This document shows positions 16,410 to 19,625 of a DNA stretch of 19,625 nt, piece after piece (positions within the stretch are counted from its first letter, which is position 1; each line of letters begins with the position of its first letter). Location: the NCBI GenBank assembly GCA_019414665.1, contig DXLO01000034.1:1-19625 (forward strand), in the 5' to 3' direction. A model generated the notes under the pieces. It was not told where the DNA came from, made no database searches, and worked only from the letters and a program-made list of their open reading frames with translations. The stretch is from Bacteroides sp. (GTDB taxonomy: Bacteria > Bacteroidota > Bacteroidia > Bacteroidales > Bacteroidaceae). The position numbers and the translations under genes are program-made.

Positions 16410-16985
16410 TTATTTCTTGATTTTATCAGAACTAATATTTCTCATTACCATTTCATGCCTTTCTTTTAATAAATTATATCTTTGATAGAGGTCTACAAAA
16501 AGAAAATTTCCCAATACCCAAAACACACAAGTAATAATAATCAACATTATACAGAGAAATCTGTGATTGTTGGTATTACCTATATTATTTTTGGGTATCT
16601 TCTGTATGGCATTTTCGATTCCGCTAAGTCTTGCATTTATGGCATCAACCTTTTTATCGATTTGGATAATAGGGGAGAGTTTAGGCAATAACACATTATT
16701 AACCAGTTTGGTTTCCCTTTCAATTGCAAAATCAATAGTATTCTTACATCTTCTACTAACTTCATCAGCATAGTTTTCTCTACTGTTTATATGGGCATTT
16801 ATAGTGTCGTTAACAGCATTTACAATCGTTTCCTTCAACAATGAATTTAATTCTTGATTGTTCTCTGATTGCTGGGGCTGTTGAATATTCAAATTCTGAA
16901 TATCTGTCCGTATGGCCTTTATTTCATCTTTAAGCTCATTATATATGGATAGGAGAGCGGCTCCTTCAATTTCTTTCTTGATCAT
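16410..16985 (-). CDS. Coiled-coil, single-pass membrane protein of the mobilization operon, 191 aa
   Basis: The N-terminal 130 residues are helical with coiled-coil character (IYNELKDEIKAIRTDIQNL, then VDAINARLSGIENAIQKI), with a Gln-rich linker at 35-44. One strong membrane helix runs from about 143 to 164 (FLCIMLIIITCVFWVLGNFL), followed by a basic tail. The ATG overlaps the mobA stop by four bases (16982-16985), so it belongs to the operon. Bacteroides mobilizable elements often carry a third gene (mobB-like) after mobC and mobA that may bring the relaxosome to the membrane and coupling protein. That role is inferred from layout only. I see no catalytic motif. Confidence 0.75.
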   Translation of the reverse strand: MIKKEIEGAALLSIYNELKDEIKAIRTDIQNLNIQQPQQSENNQELNSLLKETIVNAVNDTINAHINSRENYADEVSRRCKNTIDFAIERETKLVNNVLLPKLSPIIQIDKKVDAINARLSGIENAIQKIPKNNIGNTNNHRFLCIMLIIITCVFWVLGNFLFVDLYQRYNLLKERHEMVMRNISSDKIKK

Positions 16986-17983
16986 CTTCTTCTGCTTCTA
17001 ATATGTTCACGATTTTTCCTTTTTCTTTCATCATCATCCAACTGGTTACTGTTTCCTCCACCACCTCCTGAATATATTACCGCATTAGGCTGAAGGAGTA
17101 AATCTGCAACAGCATTTATTATAGAATTGCCAGTATGAGAGGTAACCTCATTTTCATATATTTCCTCATGTTCTGCTGGTGCGACTGTATCCTTTTCTTG
17201 TTCCTGAATTTTGTCTTGCTGGGTATTTCCTAAGCAGTCCGATTTATCCAGACTGTTCTCATATTTGTTTAGCATATTAGCTATTTTAAAATAACTCAGA
17301 CTACGATCTATCCTGGAACCACTGAATGTATATTCACCGCGTGAAAAGACTATACCACATGGCTTACCTTTGCTGTCTGTTCTTATGGTAAAATGAATTT
17401 TGTCTCTGCTCAGCTTCTTTTTAAACTCGTTCCAATTATTACTTTTCTCTAAAGCCTTGCGTATGGCAAACATCATTTCATACTTATGCTTGTCTTTGCC
17501 ACGAAGCCTGTCATACTTGACATTCTCTTTACCTTTCGGCATATACAAGCCATATTTTATTGTCAGTTCCCTGCATACTCTGTTGTTTCTTATGCGGTCA
17601 TTGCTGTCGCTTATGGTTTTACCGTCATTGTCCACACGGTTTATTACAAGATGTATATGAGGATGTTCTCTGTCGTAATGCCTTACAACAATATATTGTG
17701 TGTTTTTGATATTCATCTTTTCCATATATTCTCCGGCAATCTTTACCATAAGGTCGTCAGTCAGTTTCCCGGAGTCTTGCTTTGAAAAGCTCAATGATAT
17801 ATGATAGACCGGAGTTCTGATCCTTGTATTTAAACCTGCCTGACAACTGAAACTTTCAGCTATATGCTGTTTGCTGTCTGAACGTACACCTTCGATAGCA
17901 AGCAGCTTGGATTTATTGTTGCCTTTCATCGTATAATTTACAATCTTACCGAAGTCATTCCTTTTCATAATCTTTCCCATCAT
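16982..17983 (-). CDS. mobA: MobA-type relaxase, 333 aa
   Basis: A DNA strand transferase that nicks the transfer origin and stays bound to the 5' end. Motif I lies at the N-terminus, FGKIVNYTMKG, with Y17 as likely catalytic tyrosine. The PVYHISLSFS strand is at 58-67. The metal-binding three-histidine motif HYDREHPHIHLVINR is at 102-116, with H107, H109 and H111. RNNRVCRELTIKYGL follows at about 131-145, as in Bacteroides relaxases. The C-terminal 60 residues are low-complexity, with five glycines and a basic end. Its start overlaps the mobC stop (17980-17983) and its stop overlaps the next start, so the genes are coupled. MGKIM from the second Met is an equally good start. Confidence 0.92.
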   Translation of the reverse strand: MMGKIMKRNDFGKIVNYTMKGNNKSKLLAIEGVRSDSKQHIAESFSCQAGLNTRIRTPVYHISLSFSKQDSGKLTDDLMVKIAGEYMEKMNIKNTQYIVVRHYDREHPHIHLVINRVDNDGKTISDSNDRIRNNRVCRELTIKYGLYMPKGKENVKYDRLRGKDKHKYEMMFAIRKALEKSNNWNEFKKKLSRDKIHFTIRTDSKGKPCGIVFSRGEYTFSGSRIDRSLSYFKIANMLNKYENSLDKSDCLGNTQQDKIQEQEKDTVAPAEHEEIYENEVTSHTGNSIINAVADLLLQPNAVIYSGGGGGNSNQLDDDERKRKNREHIRSRRR

Positions 17984-18345
17984 GCCTTTATCAGTTTAAT
18001 GATTTTGTCTATTTCATCAGCCAGTTCTGATACGGATTCTGACACTGAAACATATCCGAAAGTATTTGCGTTTTTTGCAAGCTGGTTTAGGTTGTTTGCC
18101 ATGCCTGAAAGACTCCTTATCAGTTTTACATCTTCAGGTGTAAGGCGTGCTGTTATGTTTCCATTTATGGCCGTATTTCTTATATACTCACCTAATGTAA
18201 CACCGGCTGTCATGGCTTTACCGTTTATTATATGTCGTTCTAATACGGTACATTTGAATGATAATATCTCTGTACGTTTTTCCATTTTGTCCAGTGGAGG
18301 TCTGCCACCGATAGCCTTATTTTTGTTGTTGCTTTTTTGTTCCAT
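17980..18345 (-). CDS. mobC: MobC-type relaxosome accessory protein, about 121 aa
   Basis: A small DNA-binding protein that helps the relaxase open the transfer origin. From the ATG at 18345 the protein reads MEQKSNN, then GGRPPLDKMEKR, a basic stretch before a likely ribbon-helix-helix segment (EILSFKCTVLERHIINGKAM). It ends with the MobC hallmark MANNLNQLAKNAN at about 82-94 and a helical C-terminus. The frame is open further upstream to a TTG at 18426, but that region contains the inverted repeats of the putative transfer origin and gives an atypical leader, so ATG 18345 is preferred. It is coupled to mobA by an ATGA overlap. Confidence 0.88.
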   Translation of the reverse strand: MEQKSNNKNKAIGGRPPLDKMEKRTEILSFKCTVLERHIINGKAMTAGVTLGEYIRNTAINGNITARLTPEDVKLIRSLSGMANNLNQLAKNANTFGYVSVSESVSELADEIDKIIKLIKA

Positions 18346-18356
18346 TCTGTTGATTA

Positions 18357-18451
18357 TTTTTTTCGGTTTATAATTGATTTCTGTTAGGTACTTCCCGGAT
18401 GGATTCAGAGGTTTTGGTATTACCAAAACATAAACTTGCCAACCGAAAAAA
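18357..18451. other. Candidate transfer origin (oriT) with nested inverted repeats
   Basis: TTTTTTCGGTT at 18358-18368 is exactly complementary to AACCGAAAAAA at 18441-18451. Between them lies a nearly perfect palindrome: GTTTTGGTA at 18411-18419 and TACCAAAAC at 18421-18429 around one base. The structure fills the gap between the primase-like gene and the mobC start, the usual place for oriT in Bacteroides mobilization modules, and could bind MobC and MobA. It could instead, or also, be an operator for mobC. No nick site can be named from sequence alone. Confidence 0.45.
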
Positions 18452-18511
18452 CTACATTCCTTTTGTCATTCCGTTTTTTCCAGAATATTGTTGGATATGG
18501 GAAACGGACTT

Positions 18512-19567
18512 TTATTGAGTACCGAAACCTGACAGTTCCAGGTCGAAAGTCTCGATTAAAAGTTTTAGGGCAGGATTCTTTCTTGTCATGGATTGGAGAA
18601 CAGCTTCACCTGATTTTACCTTTATAAGATAGTCGGCAATGTCATATCCGTTCACCCTTTCAACATCATTTGCATTTTCTTCAAGATACTCGGAAATCTC
18701 AGTTCGGATGTTTCTTTTTCTCATCTGCATACACTTTTCTTTCCATTCCTGTGTCATTCCGATATCAGGGAACAGAACAATATTCCTGCCTTTGAGTACG
18801 TCAAAATTCTGCTCGTTAAAGCATCCGTTTTTACCGCCCGTTGCAAGCCAGATATATTCCGGTATATAGAATGAAGCAATGATAGCGGTCTTTTCGCTTT
18901 CCACTATGGCAACGGGCTTTCTGCTGTTGTATAAAAGATGTTCTCCAAAGTAGCATTGTTGTAAGTGGAATTCCGGTATATCAAGTTCTGTATGTACCCA
19001 TGAAACATGTGCATATGGTTCTTTTATACGTTTTCCTGTCTCTGCATTATACTGCATGATTTTCCCGGTTCTTATTTTTCCGGATATGTCTGTTTGCCAG
19101 AATACCGTAGCATTTTTCCATTTCCTGGCGGTACCTACATGGTAAGTCTTCATCAGACGCAGTGCTGACTCATACCCCAGATGATTGGCAAGATACAGAA
19201 ACAGGTTATTCTGTTCATAGCATTTCATTGTCTGCTGCATAATTTCATCTGGTATAAAAGAAGTGTCGGTATGCCGGTGTACAGGAGTGAGTCTTGGATG
19301 ACATACAACAGGTTTCTTATCTTTTACAACAGGGAATGATTTATTGTATTCTTTACATTCCGGATGTTCATCAAAATACATTGCTGGGGTATAATGATAA
19401 CCACAATTATTGATTCTGTTACATTTTCCTACATATTCGGGAAAGGAGATAGCCCCTTGGGTATCGATATAACGGGTGAACTCACGATGCTTTCCGCACG
19501 AGGGGCAGGTGTATCTGTTTCTCTGGTGCCTGTTATAAGGCTCCAATATAAATCTGAAGTTTTCCAT
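18512..19567 (-). CDS. Toprim-like primase-related protein with zinc ribbon, 351 aa (DUF6371-like)
   Basis: The N-terminus has a zinc ribbon: CPSCGKHREFTRYID from residue 21, and GKCNRINNCGYHYTP with C49 and C55. A toprim-like core follows: VAIVESEKTAII at 219-230 with the glutamate-x-x-lysine pattern, ATGGKNG at 242-248 and VLFPDIG at 264-270. The second toprim acidic motif DxD is reduced to a single D. Proteins of this layout are common on Bacteroides mobilizable and conjugative elements, where they are thought to be primase-related replication or transfer helpers. It is transcribed toward mobC but separated from it by the candidate oriT. The start ATG 19567 fits the zinc ribbon position. 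Confidence 0.8.
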   Translation of the reverse strand: MENFRFILEPYNRHQRNRYTCPSCGKHREFTRYIDTQGAISFPEYVGKCNRINNCGYHYTPAMYFDEHPECKEYNKSFPVVKDKKPVVCHPRLTPVHRHTDTSFIPDEIMQQTMKCYEQNNLFLYLANHLGYESALRLMKTYHVGTARKWKNATVFWQTDISGKIRTGKIMQYNAETGKRIKEPYAHVSWVHTELDIPEFHLQQCYFGEHLLYNSRKPVAIVESEKTAIIASFYIPEYIWLATGGKNGCFNEQNFDVLKGRNIVLFPDIGMTQEWKEKCMQMRKRNIRTEISEYLEENANDVERVNGYDIADYLIKVKSGEAVLQSMTRKNPALKLLIETFDLELSGFGTQ

Positions 19568-19586
19568 AATTTACTTTCCATTTAAA

Positions 19587-19604
19587 ATCCAAACAAAGTT
19601 GGAT
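19587..19604. promoter_or_regulatory. Short inverted repeat upstream of the primase-like gene
   Basis: ATCCAA at 19587-19592 pairs with TTGGAT at 19599-19604 around six bases, about 20 bases before the ATG at 19567. It may be an operator or an mRNA hairpin near the start codon. The arms are short and could be chance. No clear TAnnTTTG promoter is visible in the remaining bases to the window edge. Confidence 0.25.
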
Positions 19605-19625
19605 AATTCATTAATAATTAACTTT

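Noticed and set aside
17980..18426. 148-residue MobC starting at TTG 18426
   Set aside because: The extra 27 residues overlap the candidate oriT palindromes and lack similarity to MobC; ATG 18345 gives a normal MobC length.
1..19625. tRNA, rRNA, CRISPR array, integrase or transposase
   Set aside because: I looked on both strands and saw no regularly spaced repeats, cloverleaf-like sequence or recombinase motifs that would support any of these.

Overview
The window looks like part of a mobile genetic element (integrative conjugative element or large plasmid) of a Bacteroidales bacterium (Bacteroides, Parabacteroides, Prevotella or Alistipes type). The evidence is the TraE/TraF/TraG set of Bacteroidetes conjugation genes, a MobC/MobA pair of the type found on Bacteroides mobilizable elements, a toprim-like primase of the same element class, and one possible promoter of the Bacteroides form TAnnTTTG. 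Every gene I can support is on the minus strand, so the window is best read from right to left.

Right block (about 16.2-19.6 kb): a zinc-ribbon/toprim protein, a gap with nested inverted repeats that is a candidate transfer origin, then mobC, mobA and a coiled-coil membrane protein. The last three are joined by four-base ATGA overlaps. This is a compact mobilization module. A very AT-rich gap with a strong bidirectional-looking hairpin closes it.

Middle block (7.65-15.8 kb): a three-gene operon of a small Xre-type regulator, a 931-residue SNF2/HepA-type helicase and a roughly 1697-residue adenine DNA methyltransferase of the Eco57I/PglX/DrmMI kind. A helicase with a giant methyltransferase recalls class 1 DISARM (DrmD plus DrmMI), but no drmA, drmB or drmC is present. 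The pair looks like a stand-alone modification or anti-phage cassette. Inside the methyltransferase gene, at 8506-8608, lie three back-to-back hairpins, two of them perfect with 20 and 21 bp arms, all in frame. I regard this as the most unusual sequence structure in the window.

Left block (1-7.39 kb): a more GC-rich conjugation segment with the truncated 3' end of traE, then traF, traG (VirB4-type ATPase), a 212-residue protein with a possible helix-hairpin-helix, a large exported coiled-coil protein and a 241-residue exported protein. The genes are tightly packed or overlapping, except for a 110-base traF-traG gap that holds a strong stem-loop. The block seems cut at both ends. traE lacks its first part at a junction near 7390 where composition also changes. 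After the 241-residue gene, a small reading frame with a very good ribosome binding site stops at codon 7. The first codons of another gene, possibly a DNA methyltransferase, run off the left edge.

Taken together, the window reads as a composite. A mobilization module and a helicase-methyltransferase cassette sit against a damaged or rearranged conjugation operon. I see no integrase, transposase, tRNA, rRNA or CRISPR array.
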